Shown: positions 40,809 through 49,359, counted from the stretch's first letter. The stretch is DNA of 64,000 nucleotides from Gammaproteobacteria bacterium (GCA_036383255.1 DASVOS010000003.1:56479-120478), one strand, 5' to 3'. Notes: a model not told the origin generated them from the sequence alone. Numbers and translations are program-made.

Positions 40809-41600
40809 ATGACCTCGCTTTCAAGAGTGACCGTATTCCTCACGGCTGCGCTTTCGCTTTGCGTCTGCGGCGCCGCGCAGGCCAAGAGCCATCTCAGCCG
40901 CGATGAGCTCAAGGTGCTTTCCAACGCCACGGTGGCGGTGGTGTACATGGATAGCGACCGGGCGGTCTGGCCTTATATCGATCGGCATTCCGGTACCACG
41001 CCGATGAGCATGGCGCTGGCGGATGACCTGAACGAGCGTCAGTACCAGAACTTTCTGGCCCGAGTCACGCCCTACCAGGGGACCCTGGACAGGCTGTCCT
41101 TGCCGGACTCCAACCGCAAAGCGGTGCAGGATGCACTGGCCTCGGTGTCTTTCCTGCACGAGGCGCCGTGGGTCACGGTCGTGCCTGACCCGAAAGACCA
41201 CCTGTTCATGCGCGAGCAGGGACTGAAGACCAAGGCCAACGTGGTGATCTTCATACGGCCGCGCCTGGAGTTGAACGACGATGCCGATGGCCTCTACATG
41301 GTCACTTTGATCGACATCGAGACCCTGGACGCCACCGGCACGACCCTCCAGCATTACGAGAGTGCCGAGGTGTCGACGGATGTGGATGTGGACGACGACA
41401 AGCTGCCTCCCGTGGCCGGCTCGCCTGCGCCGGGCACCGGCGAGGAGGACATCCGTGCCGCCAGGCTTTTTGCCGATGATGGCGCCGGCTTCAAGCCGTT
41501 CTATTTTCAACTGTTGAAGCAAGCCCAGCAGAAGCTCTACTACTTCTTCACCGGCGAAGACACTCCGCCGCCGCCTGCGGCCGCCGCCGCCGCGAAGTGA
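40809..41600 (+). CDS. exported protein, tandem paralogue 1
   Basis: 263 residues; AAGGGG seven bases upstream. Signal peptide ends CGAAQAKS. Shared features with the next gene: HLxRDExKxLS start of the mature chain, TPYQGTLDRLSLP, VxxFIRPRLELN, a long acidic linker (DVDVDDDKLPP) and the ending KLYYFFTGEDTPPPP followed by alanines. No known domain recognised. Acidic linker and Pro/Ala tail suggest a periplasmic or surface-attached protein. Confidence 0.6.
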   Translation: MTSLSRVTVFLTAALSLCVCGAAQAKSHLSRDELKVLSNATVAVVYMDSDRAVWPYIDRHSGTTPMSMALADDLNERQYQNFLARVTPYQGTLDRLSLPDSNRKAVQDALASVSFLHEAPWVTVVPDPKDHLFMREQGLKTKANVVIFIRPRLELNDDADGLYMVTLIDIETLDATGTTLQHYESAEVSTDVDVDDDKLPPVAGSPAPGTGEEDIRAARLFADDGAGFKPFYFQLLKQAQQKLYYFFTGEDTPPPPAAAAAAK

Positions 41601-41650
41601 GACCAGTTCCAGGTAAGTGTTTACACCGACGTCCACTCGGGCATGTTCAA

Positions 41651-41689
41651 GTAGCCTTGCTGTAGGGAACAGTGACAAAGGGGCAGAAG
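41651..41689 (+). promoter_or_regulatory. duplicated leader, copy 2
   Basis: Counterpart of 40770-40808, directly before the second paralogue. The presence of its own leader suggests each copy is expressed independently. Confidence 0.6.
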
Positions 41690-42493
41690 ATGACCACGTT
41701 TCCAAGAGCGATCGTATTCCTCGCGGCCGTATTCTCGCTTTGCGTGAGCGGTGCCGCCCAGGCCAAGACACACCTGCGCCGTGACGAGATCAAGATCCTG
41801 TCCAGCTCCTCGGTGCAGGTGATCTTCGTCGGCACAGACGTGCCTCTAGGCACCTACCTGGATGCCAACCATCACGCCATCAGCCTGGGAGGTGCCGAGG
41901 GCGGCCTCGCGGATGCCTTGAACCAGCACCGTTTGGACGTGTTCACGAGCCGCCTGCTGCCCTACCAGCCCATGCTCGACAAGCTCGCGCTGCCGGCCAT
42001 GGACCGCAAGCTCACCCAGGACTCGCTGTCCTCGGTGCCGTGGCTGAACGAGCTGCCGTGGCTGGAGGCCAAGCGCGAGCCGCTGCAAGATTTCTTCGTG
42101 CGCGACAACGTCAAGCAGAGCCAGGCGCAGGTCGTGGTCTTCATCGAGCCGCAGATGCTGATGGCGGTGACCACCGGGCAGCTGCTCATGACCTGCATCA
42201 TCGACGTAGAGGTCGTGAACCAGCCGGGCCACATCACCCATTACGATCAGTCCGAGTTCACCGCGGAGCTCGACATCGAACCCGATGATCTGCCGCCCCG
42301 CACCTCGACACCCAAGGATGACGAGGATGACGAAGACGTGAACCTCGAGCGCATGTTCACCAACGATGCGGCCGGTTTCCGCCAGCTGCTGGGGAAACTG
42401 ACTCCCCAGTTCCAGCAGAAGCTGTACTACTTCTTCACCGGGCAGGACACCCTGCCGCCGCCACCCGCAGCCACCGCCGCCGCGGCGAAATAA
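41690..42493 (+). CDS. exported protein, tandem paralogue 2
   Basis: 267 residues from ATG 41690, set by GGGGCAG upstream. Signal peptide ends SGAAQAKT. Same layout as the protein at 40809: HLRRDEIKILSSSSV, LLPYQPMLDKLALPAMDRKLTQDSLSSVPWLNELPW, VVFIEPQMLM, acidic linker (TPKDDEDDEDVN) and C-terminal KLYYFFTGQDTLPPPP. Divergence of the core against conserved ends implies an old duplication with specialisation. Function unknown. Confidence 0.6.
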   Translation: MTTFPRAIVFLAAVFSLCVSGAAQAKTHLRRDEIKILSSSSVQVIFVGTDVPLGTYLDANHHAISLGGAEGGLADALNQHRLDVFTSRLLPYQPMLDKLALPAMDRKLTQDSLSSVPWLNELPWLEAKREPLQDFFVRDNVKQSQAQVVVFIEPQMLMAVTTGQLLMTCIIDVEVVNQPGHITHYDQSEFTAELDIEPDDLPPRTSTPKDDEDDEDVNLERMFTNDAAGFRQLLGKLTPQFQQKLYYFFTGQDTLPPPPAATAAAAK

Positions 42494-42644
42494 GCATATA
42501 TGAAGGAGAGCGACTGTCTGCACGGCCATCCGCCGGCAGTCAGATTCCCAAGGAATGTTACTAAGCCCGGCAGCCTGGATTCCGGAGCCGCGGCGATGGT
42601 GCACACCGTATCCTTTCCATGTCCGAATCCCCGAGGTGCCTTCG

Positions 42645-43151
42645 ATGATGATCCTGCTGAACTTGGTGCATATCATGGCGGGGGCCTTCTGGGCCGGCGC
42701 CGTCCTGCTGCTCACGTTCTTCCTGTTCCCTGCCATGGAATCCGCCGGACCTCAGGGCGGCGCGGTCATGCAGAAGCTGGTGAAGGGCACGCGCTTCCCG
42801 CTGGCCATGATGGGTAGTGGCGTGCTGACGATCCTGTCCGGACTCGCTCTGTATTGGTTCGTGTCCGGCGGCCTGAGCGCAGCCTGGATATCCTCGAGCC
42901 ACGGCGTGGCGATCACGGTAGGCGGCATCGGCGGCATCCTCGCCGCCATCGTGGGCGGCGCGATGTCCGGCCGGGCCTCCAAGCGCCTGGGCGCGCTCAT
43001 GCAGGAGATCCAGGCTGCGGGCGCACAACCCACGGCGGACCAGCAGATGGAGATCGCGTCCCTGAAACGCACCGTGCGCCGGGGTTCCCTGGCGGGAGCG
43101 GCCTTCATCCTGGTCGCGTTGGTCGGCATGTCGGTGGCGCGCGCCTTGTGA
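42645..43151 (+). CDS. four-helix inner-membrane protein, CopD/DUF2269-like
   Basis: 168 residues from ATG 42645, set by GAGGTG upstream; the frame further upstream is not family-like. ILLNLVHIMAGAFWAGAVLLLTFFLFPAME is the typical first helix with conserved His and Trp seen in CopD, DUF2269 and related haem or copper membrane proteins. Three further hydrophobic segments follow, separated by a helical polar loop (RLGALMQEIQAAGAQPTADQQME). Role unknown. Confidence 0.65.
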   Translation: MMILLNLVHIMAGAFWAGAVLLLTFFLFPAMESAGPQGGAVMQKLVKGTRFPLAMMGSGVLTILSGLALYWFVSGGLSAAWISSSHGVAITVGGIGGILAAIVGGAMSGRASKRLGALMQEIQAAGAQPTADQQMEIASLKRTVRRGSLAGAAFILVALVGMSVARAL

Positions 43152-43191
43152 GAGGCACGACGGAGCCGCTGGACTGCCGCGGGACTCGCCT

Positions 43192-44334
43192 TTAGGCGGA
43201 AGCCGGTTCCGGCGGCCGGCCCATGCTCCTGAGCCAGCGGAAGTGTGAGGCCACGGCGCCGCCGAAGCTGCGGTTCACGTTGTACGGCACGCCGTATTCC
43301 CGGCAGGTCTGCTCCACCACGCCCGCGATGGCGGGGTAGTTCACATGGCTCAGGGTAGGGAACAGGTGGTGCTCTATCTGGAAGTTGAGCCCGCCCACGA
43401 GCCATGACACCACGCGGCTGTCCTGCGCGAAATCCACCGTCGCTTCCGCCTGGTGAACCGCCCAGGCGCCGGCCATGCGCGCGGTGCCCGGCTCCGGCGT
43501 AGTGAAGTGCGCTTCCTCCACCGTGTGTGCCAGCTGGAACACCGTGCTCAGCACCACGCCGGTGACGGCCACCGTCACCACGTAGAACACCGCCACCGCC
43601 CAGAACGGGTGGAACAGCAGCGGGATGCCGAAGGCGAGCGTCATGAACGCGAGTTTGCCGCCGATGAACAGCGCCAGCTCCCAGCCGCGCGGCCGCGGGA
43701 AGGGGTTCACGCCCATGCGCCCGGTAATCACGTCCCGGTAGTCATCGTAGAAGTGCCACTTGATCACCATCACGCCGTACAGCGGCCACAGGTACCACTG
43801 TTGCCAGCGGTAGATGCGCCGGTAGGGTTGCTCGGGGCTCAGGCGCCCGAAGATGCCGAGCTCGATGTCCGTGTCGTGGCCGTGGATGTTGGCGTACATG
43901 TGGTGGAACACCGCGTGCTTCCAGCGCCACACGTAGGAGCTGCCGCCCACCATGTCCAGCGTCATGGCCATGAGCTTGTTGACCCAGGCCCGATCCGAGT
44001 AGGCACGGTGCCCGCCGTCGTGCTGGATGTTGAAGCCGATCTCGGCGGTGGCGAAGCCGAGCAGCACTGCCAGCGGCAGGGCCTGCCACCAGGCCTGCGC
44101 GGCGAACACCAGCAGGCCGTAGCACAGCGCGAAGCCCGCCAGCACCACCGCGGTCTTGAGATACATGCGCGGGCAGTCCCGTTCGCGGATGTGCCGCTCG
44201 CGGATCAGGGCCTCCACACGGCGGCGCAGCTCCTTCTGGAAGCCCGCGTCCGGCGCGAACTTCAGCCGGCCTCCCTGCGCTTCGGCCGCGGCGGCCTGGC
44301 TCGAACCGGAGATCTTCGGGGCGATGCCGATCAT
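43192..44334 (-). CDS. membrane fatty acid desaturase (acyl-CoA/acyl-lipid type)
   Basis: 380 residues from ATG 44334. The three di-iron histidine boxes are present: QHDGGH, HAVFHHMYANIHGHD and QIEHHLF. The Q in the third box marks front-end or linoleoyl-CoA-type desaturases. About four membrane helices separate the boxes. It introduces a double bond into acyl chains using O2 and an electron carrier, adapting membrane fluidity. Note that no fused cytochrome b5 domain is present. A perfect palindrome lies 24 bases upstream of the start. Confidence 0.88.
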   Translation of the reverse strand: MIGIAPKISGSSQAAAAEAQGGRLKFAPDAGFQKELRRRVEALIRERHIRERDCPRMYLKTAVVLAGFALCYGLLVFAAQAWWQALPLAVLLGFATAEIGFNIQHDGGHRAYSDRAWVNKLMAMTLDMVGGSSYVWRWKHAVFHHMYANIHGHDTDIELGIFGRLSPEQPYRRIYRWQQWYLWPLYGVMVIKWHFYDDYRDVITGRMGVNPFPRPRGWELALFIGGKLAFMTLAFGIPLLFHPFWAVAVFYVVTVAVTGVVLSTVFQLAHTVEEAHFTTPEPGTARMAGAWAVHQAEATVDFAQDSRVVSWLVGGLNFQIEHHLFPTLSHVNYPAIAGVVEQTCREYGVPYNVNRSFGGAVASHFRWLRSMGRPPEPASA

Positions 44335-44357
44335 CGTTGGATACCACGCCGTTGCGT

Positions 44358-44375
44358 GGACCTCGGGTGAGGTCC
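44358..44375. promoter_or_regulatory. palindrome upstream of the desaturase, candidate operator
   Basis: GGACCTC-GGGT-GAGGTCC, perfect 7-bp arms, 24 bases before the desaturase ATG. Position suits a dimeric repressor or an RNA hairpin over the leader. Confidence 0.45.
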
Positions 44376-44773
44376 GTATTAAGGGGTCTGGGAAGCACTC
44401 TAGTGGGGGCGGACGCGCCGAGCCCTGACCCAAGTCAACTCCCTGTGACTTCGGCACGCCCCGCAAGGAGCTTATGCCCAAGCCGGCATGCAGGAACGGC
44501 TCGGCGCCGGTATTTTTTGGCCTGCGGCGGGCGGTAGTGAGAATCGTTTTCGGCAAGGCGGAGCCGCGTCTCTCCGCACTGTGAGCTTTAGTCACTCTCC
44601 AGCCCCGCAAAAAATAGGGCCGGAATCACCCTGAATATCCCGTACCATGTCGCGGCCGCAAAATGGGGTAGCCGCCATCGACGCGATGCCACGCATGTGC
44701 TGCTGGCGGGAATTTCGGTCCTGATCTCCGGTCTTTCATCTGGGTCGGTGACCAGCCAAACCAGGAGTAGCCG
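44376..44773. other. intergenic region between divergent genes
   Basis: About 400 bases. No supported gene or RNA. A partial Fur-like run (GAGAATCGTTTTC) near 44540 is too incomplete to call. Confidence 0.4.
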
Positions 44774-45112
44774 ATGAACCTCGACGGCCTGACCATGTAT
44801 GTGAGCCATACCGCCGACCAGGGCGTTGTGGGCGCCGACACCGTCCTGCGCTTCATCCAGAAGGGAACTCGCGTGGTGGCCCGCTACAGCGGCGGCTCCA
44901 TAAAGAACGGCTGCTTGGTGGGCGAGATCGACGGTGAGGCGCTGACCTTCCGGTATGCCCAGGTCGAAGCCTCGGGCGAGGTGCATGGAGGCAGTTCGGT
45001 CTGCGACATCGTGACGCTCGACGATGGCCGCACGCGCATCATCGAACACTTCACTTGGCGCACCCGGACAGGCTTCGGCGACAACATCTTCGACGAAGCG
45101 GAGGCCGGCTAG
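44774..45112 (+). CDS. small conserved protein, lipocalin-like
   Basis: 112 residues; AGGAG precedes the ATG. MNLDGLTMYVSHTADQGVVGADTVLRFIQKGTRVVARYSGGSIKNGCLVGEIDGEALTFRYAQVEASGEVHGG matches a widespread family of about 110 residues sometimes annotated, without proof, as N-acetylglutamate synthase. The repeated beta-hairpin pattern suggests a small barrel. Cytosolic; function unknown. Confidence 0.6.
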   Translation: MNLDGLTMYVSHTADQGVVGADTVLRFIQKGTRVVARYSGGSIKNGCLVGEIDGEALTFRYAQVEASGEVHGGSSVCDIVTLDDGRTRIIEHFTWRTRTGFGDNIFDEAEAG

Positions 45113-45120
45113 CCCGCTCC

Positions 45121-45561
45121 ATGGTGCATATCTCGAGTGAATCCCCGGCGGAGACCGACGCGCGCCTGCGCAGAGTGATCTCCAGCACGCAGATACGGTT
45201 CTATGACGAGCCTTATGCGTTCATGGAGTTCCCCGCATCCGGCTTTCCGGCGGCGGTGGACCCAAGGGCGCTGGCGCTCGTCCGGGACGAGGCGCTCTGG
45301 AGCCAGCTCGTACCGAGCCTCGATCCTGACGCCGAGCGGTTCATGGTGTTCCGCTGCCACTTTCCCGCCGGCATGGACAACAGCGGATTCGTGGGCTGGC
45401 TCGCCAGCCGTCTCAAGGCGCGCCTGGGCACGGGTGTCTTCGTCGTCTGCGGCCAGAACCAGGCGCAGGGCGGCATCTTCGACTACTGGGGCGTGCCGCT
45501 GTCGCTCGCCGACGCCGCGAGACGGGAGCTTGAGTCCCTGTCGCGCGGTGATGCATCTTAA
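45121..45561 (+). CDS. uncharacterised cytosolic protein
   Basis: 146 residues from ATG 45121, nine bases after the previous stop; the in-frame extension to 45055 lies inside that gene. ETDARLRRVISSTQIRFYDEPYAFMEFPAS, DEALWSQLVPSLDPDAERFMVFRCHFPAGMDNSGFVGWLASRLKARLGTGVFVVCGQNQAQGGIFDYWGVPL shows a mixed alpha/beta fold with conserved-looking FDYWGVP. No family identified. Probably cotranscribed with the gene at 44774. Confidence 0.6.
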   Translation: MVHISSESPAETDARLRRVISSTQIRFYDEPYAFMEFPASGFPAAVDPRALALVRDEALWSQLVPSLDPDAERFMVFRCHFPAGMDNSGFVGWLASRLKARLGTGVFVVCGQNQAQGGIFDYWGVPLSLADAARRELESLSRGDAS

Positions 45562-45580
45562 TTTCCATCATGGTGCTTGC

Positions 45581-46519
45581 ATGAATGCCATAACCGCCGA
45601 TACCCCGCACATGACGTGGAAGGTCCTGCTGGCCTACGCGATCATCTATTTCGTGTGGGGTTCCACCTACCTCGCGATCCGCGTGGGCGTGCTGGAGATG
45701 CCGCCGCTGCTGATGGCGGGCGTCCGCTTCCTCATCGCCGGCCTGCTGCTCTACGGCTGGACCGCGTGGCGCGGCGAGCGCGTGCCGACCGCGCGCCAGT
45801 GGGCGTCCATCTCGCTGCTGGCGTTCCTGATCTTCGCCGTGGACTATGGCCTGGTGTTCTGGGCGGAGCAGCGCGTGCCCTCCGGCGTCACCGCCATCAT
45901 GATGGCGACCATCTCGGCCTTCATGGCCCTGGCGGAGATCGTCTTCTTGCGCACGCAGAAGCTGACGTGGCGCCTCTCCGTGGCGCTGCTGATCGGCTTA
46001 GGGGGCGTCGCGGTGCTGGTGAGCGATTCCCTGGACCTGGGCGGCGCGCCCGTTGATGCCTGGGGCGCCGTGGCGCTGATCGTCGGCGCCGTCGCCTGGG
46101 CGGTCGCGGCGGTGTTCGCCCGCACCCAGCCTCTGCCGGATTCGAGGTTCCTGAGCTCCGGCGCGCAGATGCTGGTGGGAGGCGTGATGCTGCTCCTCAC
46201 CTCGGCGGCGCTGGGCGAGTTCGGCCACTTCCACCCGGCGGCGGTCTCCTTCGGCGCCTGGTTCTCGCTGGCCTACCTGATCGTCCCCGGCTCCATCGTC
46301 GCCTTCACGGCCTACGTGTGGCTTCTGCATCACGATTCCCCGACCCGGGTCGGCACCTATGCCTACGTGAACCCGGTGGTGGCGGTGCTGGTGGGTTACT
46401 TCATGGGCGGCGAGGCACTGGATGCCCGCACGCTCCTGGGCGCGCTGTTCGTCCTCGTCAGCGTGGTGATGATCACGACCAAGAAGACGCCGTCTGCGGC
46501 GATCAAGGCCTCAGACTAG
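45581..46519 (+). CDS. EamA-family (DMT superfamily) transporter
   Basis: 312 residues from ATG 45581 (an upstream ATG at 45551 overlaps the previous gene). Two EamA repeats give ten membrane helices; AIIYFVWGSTYLAIRVGVLEMPPLLMAGVRFLIAG is the usual first repeat of YedA/RhaT-type exporters, and YVNPVVAVLVGYFMGGEAL ends the second. It is an inner-membrane exporter of an unknown metabolite or amino acid. Confidence 0.88.
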   Translation: MNAITADTPHMTWKVLLAYAIIYFVWGSTYLAIRVGVLEMPPLLMAGVRFLIAGLLLYGWTAWRGERVPTARQWASISLLAFLIFAVDYGLVFWAEQRVPSGVTAIMMATISAFMALAEIVFLRTQKLTWRLSVALLIGLGGVAVLVSDSLDLGGAPVDAWGAVALIVGAVAWAVAAVFARTQPLPDSRFLSSGAQMLVGGVMLLLTSAALGEFGHFHPAAVSFGAWFSLAYLIVPGSIVAFTAYVWLLHHDSPTRVGTYAYVNPVVAVLVGYFMGGEALDARTLLGALFVLVSVVMITTKKTPSAAIKASD

Positions 46520-46614
46520 GCGTGCGGTGCATCCTCTTGCCCAACGAGGGAGAGCGAGTATCCTTGGGGTGGAAGGCAGTCCAAGACGCTGCTCCAGCTC
46601 ATCAAGGGGCCCAC

Positions 46615-47127
46615 ATGGATATCTTGGCGGTTCGTTCCCTTAGGCTCGCTGCACTGTTTGCCGTCGCGGCCATCGGCGGCTGCGCTTCGGCGCCCCCGCT
46701 GCCGCCGCCTCCGACCCAGCTTCCTCCGGACGACTATCTCATCGTGCCGGGTACGCGCGTCGGTCCGGTCGCCATCGGCATGAGCAGCAAGCAGGTGCTG
46801 CAGGTGAAGGGCAGCCCCGACAAGAGCTCGACCCGGTCCATGTACAACTATCACGACGATTACCGGGTGATCGTAGACGATAAGACGCAGCAGGTCTTGC
46901 GCGTGGACACCCGCAGCGTGTGGTACAGCACCGCCGAGGGCGTGAAGCCCGGGCAGTCGGAGCTCGATATGCGCGCCAAGATGGGCAATCCCGGCAGCTC
47001 GTCGAACGTCGGCACCGATGAGTTGCCCACCTATCTGTACTGCTACGACAGGGGCCTGGCCGTGTACATCTTCCAGGGCAAGATCTACAACCTGTCGGTG
47101 TTCCTCCCCGGCGGGGTCTGCAAGTAG
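46615..47127 (+). CDS. putative lipoprotein
   Basis: 170 residues from ATG 46615. The signal ends with lipobox AIGGC (cleavage before Cys23), followed by a Pro-rich tether PPLPPPPTQLPPDD. The globular part (GTRVGPVAIGMSSKQVLQVKGSPDKSS...) contains a BamE/SmpA-like repeat pattern, IGMSxxxVLQVKGxP, and a second related unit VKPGQSELDMRAKMGNPG. The C-terminal half of the protein at 55987 has the same design. Anchored to the inner leaflet of the outer membrane is likely. Confidence 0.65.
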   Translation: MDILAVRSLRLAALFAVAAIGGCASAPPLPPPPTQLPPDDYLIVPGTRVGPVAIGMSSKQVLQVKGSPDKSSTRSMYNYHDDYRVIVDDKTQQVLRVDTRSVWYSTAEGVKPGQSELDMRAKMGNPGSSSNVGTDELPTYLYCYDRGLAVYIFQGKIYNLSVFLPGGVCK

Positions 47128-47182
47128 CGGGCGACGCGTCCGGCCACATCGGCAGAAGCCTGTCCATCTGGCAAATACCTGA

Positions 47183-47211
47183 TTGACATAAGGGCCAGCC
47201 GTCCCTATTTT
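47183..47211 (+). promoter_or_regulatory. sigma70 promoter of the Crp/Fnr-type regulator
   Basis: TTGACA (47183-47188), 17-base spacer, TATTTT (47206-47211). A T/A-rich run follows before the gene at 47280. Confidence 0.65.
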
Positions 47212-47263
47212 CACCCTCGCTTTTTTCAAAATTGCGCCTGGATCGGCGTGAGCAAAAACCCTG

Positions 47264-47281
47264 ATATCGAGGTATCGATAT
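47264..47281. promoter_or_regulatory. inverted repeat covering the Crp-type start codon
   Basis: ATATCGA-GGTA-TCGATAT encloses the ribosome site GAGG and runs into the ATG at 47280. It could be an autoregulatory operator or an RNA hairpin hiding the start. Confidence 0.45.
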
Positions 47282-48083
47282 GTCGCAACCAAATGACAAC
47301 TGGCTGCTTCTTTCCTTGCCGGAGACGGACTCCGCGCGGCTCAAGGCAGAGCTGCAGCGGGTCAGGCTCGAGAAAGGCCGGCCACTTTACCGGCCGGGGG
47401 AGAAGACGGACTACGCGTACTTCCCGCTGGACTGCCTCGTCTCCACCGTCTACATAACCCCGCATACCGCTGCCGCCGAGATCGCGGTGACGGGCCGCGA
47501 GGGCGTGGTCGGCCTCGAAGTCCTGCTGGACGACGTCGCCATCCCGCGTTTCGCGGTGGTGCAGGGTTCGGGTTCGGCCATGCGGATCCGCGCCGAGGTG
47601 TTGACGCAGGAGTGCGCCCGCAGCCGGCCCTTGCGCGAGGCATTCATGCGCTACATGCAGGCCCTGATAAGCCAGATGATGCAACTCTCCATCTGCAACC
47701 GGCACCATGGCGTGCAGGAACGGTTCTGCCGCCTGCTGCTGTCGCGGCTGGACCGGATGACGGGCGACACCGTGGACATATCCCACGAGCTCCTGGCCAG
47801 TGCACTCGGCACCCCCATGCATGACATCACCCGCATCGCCATGGACTTCTGGTCTGCCGGCTACATCGACCAGGGAGCGGGCTCCATCCGGGTGCGGGAC
47901 CGTGCCGCACTGGAGGCGCGCGCCTGTGACTGTTACCAGACGGTCCGGGACCACTATGACCGGCTGCTGTCCAATTGGCGCGTCCCGGCTGGATCCACGC
48001 GATCAGGCAAGGTCGGGACGATGCCCTCGCTCTCCGCGGTGGACCGGTCTGAATTCGAGATGCAGGCGACCGGAGGTGAGTGA
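47280..48083 (+). CDS. Crp/Fnr-family transcriptional regulator
   Basis: 267 residues. An N-terminal cyclic-nucleotide-binding-fold domain (RLEKGRPLYRPGEKTDYAYFPLDCLVSTVYITPHTAAAEIAVTGREGVVGLEVLL) joins through a long helix (QALISQMMQLSICNRHH) to a winged helix (ISHELLASALGTPMHDITRIAMDFWSAGYIDQG). No FNR cysteine cluster is present and the cAMP pocket is not conserved. A 40-residue tail follows. It overlaps the MEDS-domain gene by 8 bases, a likely functional partner. Confidence 0.82.
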   Translation: MSQPNDNWLLLSLPETDSARLKAELQRVRLEKGRPLYRPGEKTDYAYFPLDCLVSTVYITPHTAAAEIAVTGREGVVGLEVLLDDVAIPRFAVVQGSGSAMRIRAEVLTQECARSRPLREAFMRYMQALISQMMQLSICNRHHGVQERFCRLLLSRLDRMTGDTVDISHELLASALGTPMHDITRIAMDFWSAGYIDQGAGSIRVRDRAALEARACDCYQTVRDHYDRLLSNWRVPAGSTRSGKVGTMPSLSAVDRSEFEMQATGGE

Positions 48084-48654
48084 TCATCGCGTCATCTTCT
48101 ATGAGCGGGAACAGGATTTCGTGGATCAGGTCGCTGGGTTCCTGGCGGAAGGCCTCACGGCGGGAGACGCCTGCGTGGCTATCGCCACCGGTGCGCACCG
48201 GGCCGCTATCGCCGCGGAGCTGACTGCGCGAGGGTTGCTAGGGAACGAGGGCGGCGCGGACAGCGTCATTTACCGGGCGCTGGATGCCGGCGAGATACTC
48301 AGGAAGTACATGGTCGCGGGCTGGCCGGACGCGCAGCAGTTCGCGGAGGCCATCGAACCGGTCCTGGTGGAAGCGTCCGGAGGTGGCCGCAAGCCGCTGC
48401 AGCTCTTCGGCGAGATGGTGGCCCTCGAGTTCGAGGCCGGCAACAAGGAAGCGGCGATCCGCATCGAGGAGCTCTGGAACGGGCTCGCCGGGCGGCATGA
48501 GTTCTCGCTGCTCTGTGCCTATCCCATCGGCCAGGCCAGCAAGATGAAGGACTACACTTCGCTCTTGCGCGTCTGCGCCGAGCACACCCAGACCGCTCTG
48601 CCCATGGGCCTGTGGACCGGCAAGCACCTCGCCGGCATGGAAAGCGAAGCCTAG
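48076..48654 (+). CDS. MEDS-domain (DcmR-type) sensory protein
   Basis: 192 residues from GTG 48076; the start is uncertain because GGAGG overlaps it. DHRVIFYEREQDFVDQVAGFLAEGLTAGDACVAIATGAHRAAIAAEL is the beginning of the MEDS domain, first described in methanogen and methylotroph regulators such as DcmR. The domain is a RecA-like relative found with histidine kinases and anti-sigma systems. No HTH or kinase part is attached, so it may sense a hydrocarbon or stress signal for the overlapping Crp-type regulator. Confidence 0.75.
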   Translation: MSDHRVIFYEREQDFVDQVAGFLAEGLTAGDACVAIATGAHRAAIAAELTARGLLGNEGGADSVIYRALDAGEILRKYMVAGWPDAQQFAEAIEPVLVEASGGGRKPLQLFGEMVALEFEAGNKEAAIRIEELWNGLAGRHEFSLLCAYPIGQASKMKDYTSLLRVCAEHTQTALPMGLWTGKHLAGMESEA

Positions 48655-48732
48655 TCTTACCCGCACACGCGCGCCGGACAGCGTCCCTCCGACACACTAT
48701 TTCCCCCGCCTTCCCGGCACGCACCTTCTTAA

Positions 48733-48808
48733 AGGCGTACACTGGTATTGCCCTTTCTCCTTGCCACGCCGGTCTGCTGCAGCGTGACCTCAACCAGAGG
48801 ACCGCGCC
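48733..48808 (+). promoter_or_regulatory. promoter and leader of the intact RRM cassette
   Basis: TTAAAGGCGTACACTGG begins at 48728; TACACT (48738-48743) may be an RpoS-like -10. The 76 bases from GGCGTACACTG to the ATG parallel 32912-32987, including a 26-base identical block at 48761-48786. Confidence 0.6.
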
Positions 48809-49021
48809 ATGACCGACATATCCCGCCGACCCCCTTCCCAACATCGCCAGGCATTGGAACGCGACGACCTCGAGAAGGTGCGCGCCGCCGCCCGGGCCGC
48901 TTACCAGGGTGCCGAGATATGCCTGTCCGATGCCGTGAGGAAGCGCGACCAGCGTCGCGCCGAGCGGGAGCGTGAGGCTGCCAAGCTGCACTACTTCGGC
49001 AAGCCGCAGGTGTCGCGGTGA
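48809..49021 (+). CDS. small charged helical protein of the RRM cassette
   Basis: 70 residues, rich in Arg, Glu and Ala: LERDDLEKVRAAARAAYQGAEICLSDAVRKRDQRRAEREREAAKLHYFGKPQ. One long helix or coiled coil is likely. ATG preceded by AGAGGACCGCGCC. It overlaps the next gene by GTGA. A deletion derivative of it remains at 32988. Possibly nucleic-acid or ribosome associated, given the RRM gene downstream, but unproven. Confidence 0.6.
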   Translation: MTDISRRPPSQHRQALERDDLEKVRAAARAAYQGAEICLSDAVRKRDQRRAEREREAAKLHYFGKPQVSR

Positions 49022-49359
49022 TCACGTTCACATCCCGCAGCCCGGAGCCGGCGCCCGGCGCACAGCCATGCGGGGGCGCGAAGGTGGCCCTCAAGTTCAC
49101 GCAGACGGGCAAGTACCTCATCGCTGCCGGCAGCGAGCGCCAGGAGGGAAAGGAATCCTTCAGCCCCGTGCTCTACATCAGCGTGGTCGGCGAGAAGGGC
49201 TGGGCGACCCATTACCCGCTACGGGGCAAGTTCGCCAGGGACGAGGAGGCTGCCGCGGCGGCGCTCCACTATGGCATCCAGATCATCACGCGCCAGGTGC
49301 GGGACGTGCCGCGGCCCGGCGATCCGCAGCTGCTCACCGTCGAGCCCCAGGCGCCCTGA
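49018..49359 (+). CDS. small conserved protein, cassette copy A
   Basis: 113 residues, GTG start inside the previous stop. KVALKFTQTGKYLIAAGSERQEGKESFSPVLYISVVGEKGWATHYPLRGKFARDEEAAAAALHYGIQIITRQVRDVP is highly similar to 33053. Probably a beta-sheet protein with one helix. Family unknown to me; retention of two copies while the neighbours decayed points to a selected function. Confidence 0.65.
   Translation: MITFTSRSPEPAPGAQPCGGAKVALKFTQTGKYLIAAGSERQEGKESFSPVLYISVVGEKGWATHYPLRGKFARDEEAAAAALHYGIQIITRQVRDVPRPGDPQLLTVEPQAP

Noticed and set aside
44535..44550. Fur-box-like GAGAATCGTTTTC
   Set aside because: Only one half matches the consensus and no iron-related gene is adjacent.
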